From Auriscalpium vulgare (Eukaryota; Basidiomycota; Agaricomycetes; Russulales; Auriscalpiaceae): DNA of 64,000 bases. Positions 19,926-31,300 of this stretch are shown here, piece by piece. The notes under the pieces were generated by a model. The model searched no databases, was not told the DNA's origin, and saw only the letters and a list, made by a program, of their open reading frames with translations. The DNA lies in assembly GCA_019915015.1 (NCBI GenBank), contig JAHBBC010000015.1, forward strand, positions 1,302,001-1,366,000. The letters are read 5' to 3'. The number at the start of each line of letters is the position of its first letter. The stretch's first letter is position 1. The position numbers and the translations under genes are program-made.

Positions 19926-22666
19926 ATGCCTGTCCTGTCCGCGACGTTCTCCAGCGCCGGCAGCGTCGCCTCTGACGTGTCTAGTGCTCTCTCGGACGAG
20001 AAAACTGCTGCCGTCGGTCTCTCCGACCCACGGTACGCTGAGGGGCGTCGCCGTAAGCTTGATCTCATAAATCGCCTTTGCGGAACTGGGTATGTTTTAC
20101 TCCCCCTGCGCCGCCAAATTCTGACATCGTCTTGCAGCGCGCAGATCGACCTCGACCTCCCGGTCATTGCCGTTCTCGGATCTCAGAGTGCGGGCAAGTC
20201 CTCTCTCATCGAGGCTATCTCGGGCATCACACTCCCGCGCGCCGCAGGCACATGTACTCGGTGAGAGCTGACTTCAGAGCGCATATACTGAGGACTGAAA
20301 AAACCGCGCGCACAGCTGCCCGACAGAATGCTTCCTATCCTACTCAGTCGAGCCGTGGCGATGTGTCGTCACACTGCACATGGTGGTAGATGAGTACGGG
20401 AAATCCCTTGGTACAAGCCGTACCATTCCCTTTGGAGAGCCCATGTTCCGTAAGTCAGAGGTGACCGAGAGGATCCGACGCGCTCAGAGGGCCATCCTTA
20501 ACCCTCGCATCGACCCACTCGACTTCTTGATCGTCAACGTTGAGGAATCGGAGGAGAATCAGCTCTCGTTCTCGGCAAACTCGGTATGCCTTCAAATTTG
20601 TGGTCGGGACGTCGACGACTTGTCGTTCGTCGACTTGCCTGGTCAGTCGTTCTTTCTCATATGTCGTCTGCTTTCCATAATCTGTCATTCGCAGGATTAA
20701 TCCCCGGTGGAGACCCCGTTGACTCTGAACTCGTGCAGAGCCTTGCAGAAATGTATATCACGAAGCCGAGCTGTATCATCCTGCTCACGGTGACGTGCGA
20801 AAGTAAGCCTTCCACCTTTTCCTGATTCTCCCGTTCTAAAAGAAATGCATAGCGGACTACGAGAATCAGGGATCTCATCGCCTGGCTGCCAAATCCGATG
20901 CCCAAGGTTCTCGCACAATCGGTACGCCTCCTCATTGTCTGTTGGCTGAGCATTACTAATTCAAATATAGGCTTTATCAGGGGTCCTGACGAAGCCGGAC
21001 CGCATCCCCGCCGGGGAGGAGGATCGCTGGCTGACCCTCATCAAGGACGAGGCTGGCATTCCCTGGTATTCAGTGAAGAACCCAGGCTCGCAAGCCATTA
21101 GCAACGGCATCACCTGGGAGGTTGCGCGTGCCGAAGAGCGCGAGTACTACTCGCAAACACCACCCTGGTCTGAGCTGGACTGGGTGTACCGCCAGCGGCT
21201 CGGCACCGACAAGCTTACGCGCTGCCTAAGCGACATTCTGTCGCAGCTCATTTCGCGACGGTGCGTATCAAACGTTTCCAGCCCTTGGTTGGTCTGATCA
21301 TCATTTCTAGGCTTCCAGAGCTCCAGAACGAGTTAGACAGTCTTCTGAACAAGACGACGGATGCTATCGCGCGTCTCCCGAAGCCTCCGCCTGACGAACC
21401 CGTCGCTGAAGTTTTGCGCCTCGTCAGCCGCTTCACGCGTGCCGTCGAGAAGCAAATCGAGGGCACGCCGTCCCCCGACGGTCTGCTGCAGGGCCTGCGT
21501 GAGCCCCAGGCTACCTTCCAGACCGTCATTCGCAAAACCGCACCGGACTTCAGGCCCCACAAGCGTCCTGGCAGAGACGACGAAACCCCTCCCGCGACCG
21601 TGCCCGGCTTCCTCGCCAACGAGGAAGTCGGCGGCGATTTCGTTCCGGAAAATGACAGTAAGGCTATCTTTGTCGACGACGTTATGAAGCGAGCCGAAAT
21701 GTGAGCTGTCGCATCTGTCTCTGGACAAGACTTCTCATTTTCGCGCTCTACAGGGCCGTAACGCGGGAGCTGCCCAACAATTACCCATTCCTCGTCAAAA
21801 AGGAGTACATCTCGGCCATTGTTCGATTCTGGGACGCCCCGTCCAAGCGCCTGTTCGAGATCACGAAGAAGACCTTGGTAACGCAAGTCATGGCCGTAGT
21901 CGAAGACCATTTTGGGCAGTTCGTCGAGGGAGGGCTTAAGCAGCGCGTCACGTATGTATCGTCGTCCTGTTCACGAGTTTCTAGACTAATCCATTGCCAT
22001 TGCCGCAGAAACATCATCCAGAAATACATCAGCACCATCGCCGAAGATACCGTGCGGCAAATTGATTACGTCCTGCAGAGCGAGCGCGAGCCATTCACGC
22101 GCAACGTACACTACTTCATGGACTATCGTGCCAAGTTCCTCGCATTCTACAAGGGGAACCGTCAAGAGAATGGCTTCGTCAAGAATCTCACCGAGAGCGA
22201 GCAAGGCGGCAACGAGGGCCTCGCGGCATCTTTGGGCAAGGCTATATCTGGCCTCGCCGAGCTCGGCCTCCATGGAGTGCAGCCGGACAGCCTCACCCGC
22301 CTCCTCCCGTCCGACCCTATGGAGGCCGCTGTCGAGATCATGGCGGACGTGCGCGCGTACTTCCAAGGTCGGCATCCTCGCCTGATTGCGCCTCTGCTTC
22401 TTGCTCACTCCGGTTCAGTTGCGTACAAGCGCTTCGTGGACAACGTGCCCATGACAATCGACCAGACCCTCCTGCGCGGGCTGTCTTCGGGTCTCGAAGG
22501 CGCCTTGTTCAATGGCCTCGGCGTCAACGGGCCAAAGGGCTACGAGAACTGCCGGCGCCTGCTGCAGGAGCCGCCGGACGTCATGGAGCGGCGGAAGGAG
22601 CTGCAGAAGAGGCAAGATCGGCTGCTCTCTGCGAAGGATGAGTTGGAGATGGTGTTCGCAGTCTGA
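19926..22666 (+). CDS. Dynamin-like GTPase 1
   Basis: Ten exons (19926-20089, 20138-20260, 20316-20641, 20695-20802, 20853-20921, 20981-21260, 21311-21700, 21754-21951, 22009-22367, 22419-22666) give 754 residues in one frame. The GTPase domain shows the P-loop GSQSAGKSS (residues 69-77), switch I threonine region GTCTRCPTE, DLPG (202-205) and TKPD (267-270). A stalk-type helical middle follows, and the C-terminus (LLQEPPDVMERRKELQKRQDRLLSAKDELEMV) fits a GTPase effector domain. No PH domain, transmembrane segment or proline-rich tail, so it belongs with Mx/Vps1-like short dynamins, which assemble into helices and remodel membranes. The specific role is unknown. The first intron is 48 nt and in-frame. 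A tandem paralogue begins 2.8 kb downstream. Confidence 0.9.
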
Positions 22667-24225
22667 CATTTCCAACAGCACGTTCCTTGATGCAAATGTC
22701 ATGTCTCATTGCTTGACTTCCGTAGCTATCGGTGCTGTGGCGGCATTTCTCGTCACTGTCTCCGTATATACCGGTGTTACTTGTATAGAATAGAGTTTGC
22801 GAGCGTAGTTCATTCGCATCGAACAAGGCCTAGCAGCTTCTTTACGCCCAAAACATCTCGAACAGAAACTGAAACCACCAGCAGCGACTTGAATTACTGG
22901 AAGCAATATATGTGCAGGCGTCTCGCGCAAAGGCGGAGAGAGTGGTTCCTCCGCTAGGCTGCAATCAGTTCATCATGATCTCATTCTTACCAGACGTGCG
23001 GCGTGAGAACCTATAAGATCCTACGTACCGATTCTTGTCGGGGTTGTCGGGTTGTCACAGGTATACGAACAGCCCCCAACTTCTGCATTTGAACAATTCA
23101 GCACGGGTTACAATGACGGTTATCAGAGGAGACCAATAGAGCAAATGGGAAAGTGGGTGGCCGGCGTGATGTGAAGGAAGGCCGAGGCGCCGTGTAGACT
23201 TGCAAGACTAACGAGAATTAGAGCAGGTGGCGGACCATGCAGTGCTGCATCGGGGCGACACCTCGAACGAACTCAAAGCGTCTATCGGGCTGTGAGGTGG
23301 AACCAGAGGCTAGACGCGCAGCAGATGGAGAAAAGCGTTCAAGTGGACATCGAGACTCGAGCTGATTTCGGGGTAATCCGAGTCGCGGTGCAGCAAATGT
23401 CGCATGCGTGAATGTGGCCGACTTTCAGCACAAGGTTTGAGCACGGAACGTTCCCGGCAATATGATAGGGAGGATTATCAGAGAGCCGCCTAGACGGTCG
23501 ATGTTAGATGATACTCTCCATTCCCAACCTTAGGTAGAAACGACTTGTTTCGCCGGCAGGCGCCTCGGACTCGTGTTGATGCCGATGCGCCCAACTGAAG
23601 ACAGCAGCCGCCGACTAGATCATCCCGCGGGCTCTATATCAAGGTACTCACCATTGAAACAGCCTAAGTCCAGGTCGAAAGTCAAAGGTTCTGATGGCGA
23701 ACCGCCGTTATGTAGAACAGCCAAACAATCGTTCTTAAACGCCAGGTTCATCAATAGGATTGAAAGATAAGGGGACAAGATGGCGCACCGAACACGGCCA
23801 GCCTCTCATAGTAGCCAATGGTCGCGGGTGCGCGAGCCTCCACAGTTCCGAGTGGGAAAAGGAGAAAGTCGCAGAGAATACGCAGCGGCCAAATTTTGAA
23901 TCCACGCAGCAAAGTTCGTGACAAACGTTCCATGAACAGATAATGCGGACGGAAAGTGTGTGACCAACTCGATGATGTCCATATCTGCAGAGGATCAGTC
24001 GAGTAGACCGCAGGGCCACCGGGGTTTGAGTGAACGTTCGGTGCAGTGGACGGCGGCGGCCGGGCGGACGGGCGACGGGATAGGCGCCGGTGCAACGCCG
24101 CGTCGGCGACGGCCGGGCAAAGTCTTCTTCAACTTTTCAAGTTGCACCTCCGACCTAACCGTTCGTTGACAATCAAAGGACGGCTCCACTGAACACGTTT
24201 TCTGCGAACCTGATCTCTATTCATT
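22667..24225. other. Intergenic between the dynamin-like genes
   Basis: Short ORFs only. No recognisable domain or RNA gene. Confidence 0.35.
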
Positions 24226-24550
24226 ATGTCTGTTGATTTCATTGACGGCGGACTCGGAGGCGATTTCGATGGTGTCGCGTCTGCGCTGCCAGAACAAACG
24301 AGTTCGGTAGATAACTTGGTGAGCTTCTGTTCATTCTACCGCCTTCCAGCGAGCCCCGTATTGTTCTTGAGAAAGTGATAGATCGGCCTGTTCATTTTTC
24401 TATGCGCGAGGCTGCACCACGCTTTAGTACGCCATGCCACAGTGGCCATCGACGCGCAAGCCAGAGTCAAATACATCTTCGAACTTGAGACACAAGGAGT
24501 AGAACACGAGACAATAACTCTATGGCTCCGGATCCTTTCTGTTGTCACAG
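24226..24550 (+). CDS. Possible small membrane-protein gene fragment
   Basis: ATG 24226 opens MSVDFIDGGLGGDFDG...SSVDNL, ending at a phase-0 GTGAGC donor (24318). A TAG acceptor at 24379-24381 leads to IGLFIFLCARLHHALVRHATVAIDAQARVKYIFELE... up to a further GTGAGT donor after 24550. The second exon starts with a hydrophobic stretch. I could not extend it to a convincing stop, so it may be a truncated gene or chance splice sites. No family recognised. Confidence 0.25.
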
Positions 24551-25423
24551 GTGAGTTACATATGTCCTGGTACATCGTCCAGGCTCATAATAGTTCGTGC
24601 AATCAAGGGTTTCTACTCATCCGCCTCACCCAGGAACCTATGCGAGATGTCGCCGACTGTAATCACGAATTATTGACATATCTCACGGGTAGATCGTGCA
24701 GCTTTGGTTCACGAATGACAGGTATACTCTTCGAGGCCTAGGACGGCAAGATCGGGAGACAGACTCGCTACACGGGTCTCGGGCCAGCGATCAACGATCG
24801 ATCAACGTCAACAGGCTTCAGGGATCTGTGTAAGGAGTCTTTCTGCACTAACCTGCTTGCCCGTGGCTGCCGCGTTTTGGACTTATCGGCTGCGGGATCA
24901 CATATTGCCTTTGAAAATTCACAGTCGTGTGCGCAGCTCCTATCAAGAAGACTGTCCCGTTTCTTAGACAGTGAGTCATGCTCATTTTTTTGGCGCGGTC
25001 AACAGCTGCGCAAGCTTTGCCGAGGGCTTTCTTGCCTTGTGATTTGCAGCGTGTATGTCGTGAGAATGCCGCATGTGCTACGGCGCTCCGAGATACCTTT
25101 CCTCGCGACATGCACCTGTTTCCTGTACTTCTTTTGTCGTCGAAGGCCGCAGCATCCGCAGCAGCACATCTCACATACGCCAACGAAGATACCCGAGATG
25201 GACAGTATTGACGGGCGCTTGTGGGCGCTTGAGAGGCGTGGCGGTTGATCCGCAGCCATCCTTCCTTTCTTGAAGCGACCAGTATAACTTCGACCGTGCA
25301 TCGTGGCTGCCCGTCGACCGCCTTTTGAGACGATGGTAAACCCGGTGCGTAACCACTTTCTTCGATCTCTTTGTTCCCTCTCATACGTTGCAGATCCCTT
25401 CATCCCTTTTGCCCGTTCCCCCA
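24551..25423. other. Intergenic, nothing recognised
   Basis: A 178-codon minus-strand ORF (25384-24848) has no domain or splice support. The 3' end is the presumed promoter of dynamin-like gene 2. Confidence 0.35.
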
Positions 25424-28218
25424 ATGATCATTCTAGATGATGTGGACGCCGGCCTCTCCTCCACCGACACCAGGGTCGAAGAGGACGCTACAGCAGCATC
25501 TTGGGACAGCTCGTATGCTCGAAAGAGGCTTCAGTTGGTCAACAAGTTGCGAACCATCGGGTGAGTCATGGCTAGCACTGGTGTCTGTTGGCGTGTGTAT
25601 TTGACTGAGCGCCTACAGCTTGGACCGTTATATCGATCTACCTATCGTTGCCGTCGTTGGTTCGACAAGCGCTGGGAAGTCCTCCCTGATCCAGGCAATG
25701 TCGGGAGTAACGCTGCCGCGCGACGCCGACACCTGCACTCGGTACGAGTGCTGATGATCATGTCCTATGACCCTTCTGATGGCGGAGTGCAGATGCCCCA
25801 TCGAGTGCAGACTAATGAAGTCAGATGAACCATGGACTTGCCGAGTGTCGCTCAGGTTCGCCACCGATAGCGACTTGCGTAGGCAAGGAGGAGCAACAAG
25901 TGTGCCCTTTGGAGAGCCGATCATGGAGGCGCACAAGGATGAAATTGAGGATCGCGTTCGCCGTGCCCAGCGCGCTGTATTGACACCCAGCGTGCCATTG
26001 GAAGACTTTGTGGACAAGAATGAAGCATGCTTCCCCGCGATTGAACGCAGCTTCACGGAGAACATCGTCTGCCTCGAGATCTCTGGGAGCGATGTGGCGG
26101 ATCTCGCCTTCGTAGACCTTCCAGGTTGGTCTTCTCGCTTGTAATACCATTAACTACCTAACATAGCGTCATTCTCCCCGGTCAGGCCTGGTCAGAACAG
26201 TTGGAAGCAGCGGCAATGCTGCGGATATCGGTCTGATCGAAAATTTGGTTGTGAAGTATATCGAGCGCCCGAATTGTATCATTTTGCTGGCTGTGGCCTG
26301 CGAAAGTGCGTCCTTTGCATCCATTCTTCCCTATGTTGTCTTCTCAACTCTTGCAGCGCACTTCGCGAACCAGGGGGCACACGAGATTGTTCGCAGATAT
26401 GATCCCAAGGGCGAGCGTACCATAGGTCTGTGTCCAAGCTTAATTCTTTATCTCTTCTACTCACGTATGTATTTAAACCGCAGGAGTGTTGACAAAGCCG
26501 GATAAGATATCTGCGGGAGAGGAAGAGCGGTGGATGAAATTCATCCGAGGAGAAGAAGAGCATCTTGTTCACGGATGGTATTGCATCAAGAGACCAGACT
26601 TCCAGGCCATGCTACTTGACCCTAGTCTGGAGGCGGCTCGCAATCAGGAGAAAGCGTGGTTCGAGAAGACTGATCCGTGGTGTTACTCTAATTTCAAAAG
26701 ATTCTTCCGAACTCCAAATCTAGTCGCCGCTCTCATACGGACTCTTGGCGAGCTGGTCACGAAGAGGTCAGTTAGCCTGAGATATACCCACGTCTGCATT
26801 GATGTAAATTTTATCTCCCAGGATTCCTGAGTTAACGCAGAGGATCAAGGAGTTGCTCGACAGCACGCGTGAGCAGCTACGGTCCCTCCCTAAACCCCTC
26901 TCGAGCGACAGCGTTGCGGAGGTATACGACCTGCTCCGCAAGTTCTCGGATTCTATCTTGTCGCGAATAATACAATTGGACGACGACAACGACGACCTCT
27001 TGTCACAAATTGAAGAACAGCGAAGGACCTTCAAGCGTAAGATTCGCGCCACAGCTCCTGGCTTCCGCGCGTGGAACAAGGGTATCAAGCCTCCCGAAGT
27101 TGCTGTTCCGGACGACCTCATAGACAAAGACAATATGCCATTGGCGGGCGAGTGCGGAGATCCGGTGTTTTTGGAGGAAGTCACTAAGCGCGCGGAACGG
27201 TAAGTTAGAATCGCATCTGCATGTCCGTGGGCAAATTCCTCATGGCCTTGATTTCCAGGACCAGGCAACGTGATGTACCGGACAGTTTCTCCAATGAGGT
27301 GGCAAAGGGTTATCTTCGAATGGCCACGAAGTCATGGGACACGCCGACCAAGAAGTTCGTGAGATGTGTCTTCGATATCCTCTCGGATTTCGTGCAGAGA
27401 ACCGTCGACGAACACTTCAAGCAGTTTACAGAGGGCGGGTTCCCGCCGCAAGTTTTGTGCGTGGCTCCATCGCATTCCATTGCATGTCGTTTCTTAGGCA
27501 CGTTCACTGTAAAGGCGTATTGTGCAATGCCATCTCAATGCCTGCCAAGAGGCGACACTGAAGCACGTCGACCTTTTTCTCAGGCTTGAGCAGAAGGCAT
27601 CCACCGACAATGCGCAATACTTCCGCCACTTCAGGAAGCTGTATCTGAGCTATTACACCTCGCAACGCTTGGCCTCTCAAGAACACCCCTTTTTCAAGGG
27701 TATCAATAAGAAACCGTTCAATCCGAACGGCGAAAGCAAAGCAACCCCTGCTTTTGAAAGTGGGGTGATAACCGCGAAGACCTCATTGCAGAAGCTTGGT
27801 ATCACTGTCAATGATCCCGCGGACCTTGCTAGGCTATTGCCGGATGACCCAGAAACCCCCGTCCTTGCTATCATGGCGACGGCGAGTGCGCTCTTTGAGG
27901 GTCAGGTCATACCTCACCAAGGAGCTTTTGTGATAGACTGATGGATTTTTGCCAGTTTCCTTGAAGCGATTCACAGATTACATACTCCTTATCGTCGAGG
28001 AGGAGCTCACTGTCGGTCTTACCCGTGACCTATACACGGCCCTCAAGGATGGCTTTTCATTTGAGGACCGCAACATCGTCGAGAACTGTAAAACTCTCCT
28101 GCAGGAGCCAGCTGAAACCACACGCCTCCGAGAACAGTTGTCACAAGCCTTGCAGCGCTTGGCTGATGCACGCGAGGAGATAAGCGACTTTTGGGTAGAC
28201 TTTCGCAATAGAGGGTAA
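25424..28218 (+). CDS. Dynamin-like GTPase 2
   Basis: Ten exons (25424-25560, 25619-25741, 25793-26124, 26186-26305, 26357-26425, 26484-26766, 26822-27199, 27259-27456, 27515-27900, 27956-28218) give 762 residues. P-loop GSTSAGKSS (residues 60-68), CTRCPIE, DLPG (195-198), and TKPD (264-267) are all present; the C-terminal helix carries LLQEPAETTRLREQLSQALQRL. Exons 2, 5 and 8 have the same length as in dynamin-like gene 1 (123, 69, 198 nt) and all intron positions and phases agree, so the pair is a tandem duplication. Sequence divergence is considerable, so it is old. Intron 8 uses an AAG acceptor, chosen because it restores the alignment to the paralogue. Function as for the paralogue: membrane-remodelling GTPase, exact role unknown. 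Confidence 0.9.
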
Positions 28219-28335
28219 AGAACAAGGACGGGACTCGTATATATACCCGAGATCTGAGATCATATCTGCACCCATACACTAGGGCTAGACATTTGGATAC
28301 ATGTGTACACATGACTCATTCATCTCCACGAACAC

Positions 28336-31300
28336 CTACGCAATTGTGAAGCTGGTAGAGGAACCCGAGAATGACGAAATAGAGCCGATGAGAGGCTTTG
28401 AGTCGCCGAAATACGACAAACGGTATTGGCCACCTGGTCAAGAGTTAGGCATTCAGGCAAGCCTCACTATTATCAACGGCTATACTTACTTGGCGTTCCA
28501 GACTCGATAGTCCTGCGCGCGATAATCAGCCAGCCGACGAAGTCAAGCTAGGTCAATGAGCTCACCAAGATATCGTGACAGTACTTGTGCCGAGGACCTG
28601 AGAACGATAGCACGATGAAGGTGGTACACGCTGGTATACAGAATGCAACTCACAGTGCTTGTGCGATTCCACTGGTATATGGTTGACGGGTGAGAGTCAG
28701 AGCGATACCGCGTCCAGGCGCCAGCGACAAGTTGATCCACGGACAACAGAGTCCCCTCCAGCCTGAGATTATTCTGTGTACACCAGACACCCGATCAGCT
28801 ATGAAGGCTGAGTGCAGAAGAAGCTCACTGACCCTTGGGTTGGCCCCAACGAATGTCGCCGACACCGTCTGTCCTGCGCTGAACGACGACGAGCTCACGT
28901 CCGTCAGTACGTCACCGAAGCTGTGGCCGATGCCGGCGCTGTCGAACACAACGGCAGTCTGAACACACATGCGTCGTGATGAGCACAAATACCCGTCCGT
29001 AACCATGCCCACTCACCCGCAGCGAGATCGCCTTCCCGGCCAAGTCGGGCGGAGCTGGGTCCGACTGCGGCGAGACGCCCGTCGCGTTGTCCGCCAAGAA
29101 AGATACAAGGCTGCCGTACTTGTCAATATACGCCTCTAGCGTGTCTGTGCGCAGCCAGTCCGTCAGTGGCAGTGCACCTCAGCAAAAAAAGAGTGAAACG
29201 TACGCGGGCCGTACAGCGTCGAGGCACCCTCGTAGCGCTGCACACCATACTCCTCGATGGTGGCGATGTAATGACCGTACGTATTCGCGGGGCCGGCGAC
29301 GACGACATACGCATCATCCCCAATGATCCCCTGCGAAATGAGGCGGGCGCGGATGGCCTCACTGCAGATATCATACGTAACACAAAACGCCGTCAGCGCA
29401 GCGCTCTCGTAAGCAAAGAACAAAGGAAAAAAGTGAGGCGGCCGATGCTCGGCCTAGGAACAGGGCACCCACCGTATACGCCGCCCCGACATTGTCGTTA
29501 ACTCCCCCGGTATGACGAGGATCACTAAATTTCCAACTCGGAGCATCTGGATATCGACCGTATCGGGGGACCAGTTGTACGGCGTGTGCGCGTAGCCCTA
29601 CGCGCCGCCAACAAATTACACAAATATAACAAACGATATGAGCGGACGCAGATGATCTCCACGGGGCCGCGCAGACGCACCGTATCCAGCAGAATCGGCT
29701 TCGGAAATTGGCAAGCAATTTGCTCTGGTGGCGGGTTCGGCGTTATAGCACCTACGACAACGCATCATCGGAGCAGCGCGAGCGCAAGCGAGCAAACGAA
29801 CGCAATACATCAGCATCACGAATCAATTGATAGCTAGCGAGCGGTAATTCACCCTTGACAATCTCCCAGAACGGGTTCCTAGATTATATTGCGCACGCGC
29901 GTTTTGGGAAATAATTAGACTATAAGCTGGCGGGCAGGGCTGCGACCAACGTACTGGGGCTGTGTCGCATTGTCGCCTTGTACGAAATCAAACGCCCCGG
30001 GGCCATCACTGTCAATGCCACGGAACTACGATTACGGCCTGCAGCAGACAGACAGAAAGGCACTGCGCGTACGTCGTCCCTCCCGCGAATGAGAAACCTG
30101 CGACGTAGCCACCATCAGCTGCTGTTGATGTAACGCGATGATAGCAGCAGAACGCACCGAGCGCCGGGGGGCAAGTCTGCACCGTTGTCCCATTCGGCAA
30201 CGTAAATGAGTGGAAGGACCTGCAGATATTTGCCGTCAGTTACGCGTCGGCGGAATCAATGTGTGGTGTGGCAGCCGCACATATTGAGGTACGTGTGCAC
30301 GCTCCGGACCGCGCCGCTTACGGGCGCCAGCGTCTGCCCCATGAGCGTCTGCGCACCGTCAACCTGCAGCTGCGCGATGATGCGGTTCGACTCGAAGTCC
30401 GACGTGCGGAAGCCCGGCCCTCTACACCCGCGCGAGTTAGTGAGCGCGCAGCGCCGTGGAGAGTGTGTGCCGAGCGCGCACGCACCGGCCGTGGCAATCT
30501 TGTGCCGTCCCGCCGCACGTGGAGCTATTAAAGTCGCACGCCTGCCCATCGTACGCCTTGCCCGGGCTCTCGCAGAACGCGCCGAGGCTATATACACCGG
30601 CAGGGCATCAGCACGGAGAAGCAAGCTGCGATCGTCGCGGAACGTACGTGTTGGGGCTCGTGTCGCCGACGTTAGCTTCAGAGTTGACAGCGAAGATCAG
30701 CAACGCGCAGGAGCTTTGGAAGGAGCGGACGCCGACGTACCCTGCGTGAAACCGGCAACAAACGTAGTATTCCCCGGCATGGCATTCGGCTCTACCAGCG
30801 CTGGCGGAAAAGGGTAGTTAATTAGCTTTGTGTGTGTGAAAGGCAGGGCAGACGGCGGCGAACCTTCGTAGAGATACGCCGCCATGCCTTTGTTGTCGCT
30901 GCTGACGAGCGTATTATTCTGCGCACCAAAAATAAATTGGTTCAATCAACACGCTGCGTCCGAGGTTTTTTCGGAGGGAACGCTACATGCCTCATACAGG
31001 CTGGTGCCATGCACCGGAAAAAAGCTCAAGAACCCGCGCGCACTCCCCGCGGCGTCCGAAAACTTGAGCAGCGAGAGGGCGGTGTCCTGGTCGCCGTCGT
31101 AGAGCGCGCGCTCGTCCGCGGGGTTCGCGAGGTATGCGCTCGGGCTGCGGTTGCGATTCGCGCCCGTCACGGTGGTGTTGCCCAGCGAGAGCGTGCCCGG
31201 CGCGAGGCTCGCATGCGCGCGGCGCACGGCGAGCACCGTGCCCGCGACGATCGCGTCCGCGGTCTCGCGCACGTATCCCAGCGAGGTGACCTGCGGGAGG

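Noticed and set aside
22667..25423. Possible third dynamin remnant between the two GTPase genes
   Set aside because: No P-loop, DLPG or TKPD-like sequence or exon-length match found in the gap.
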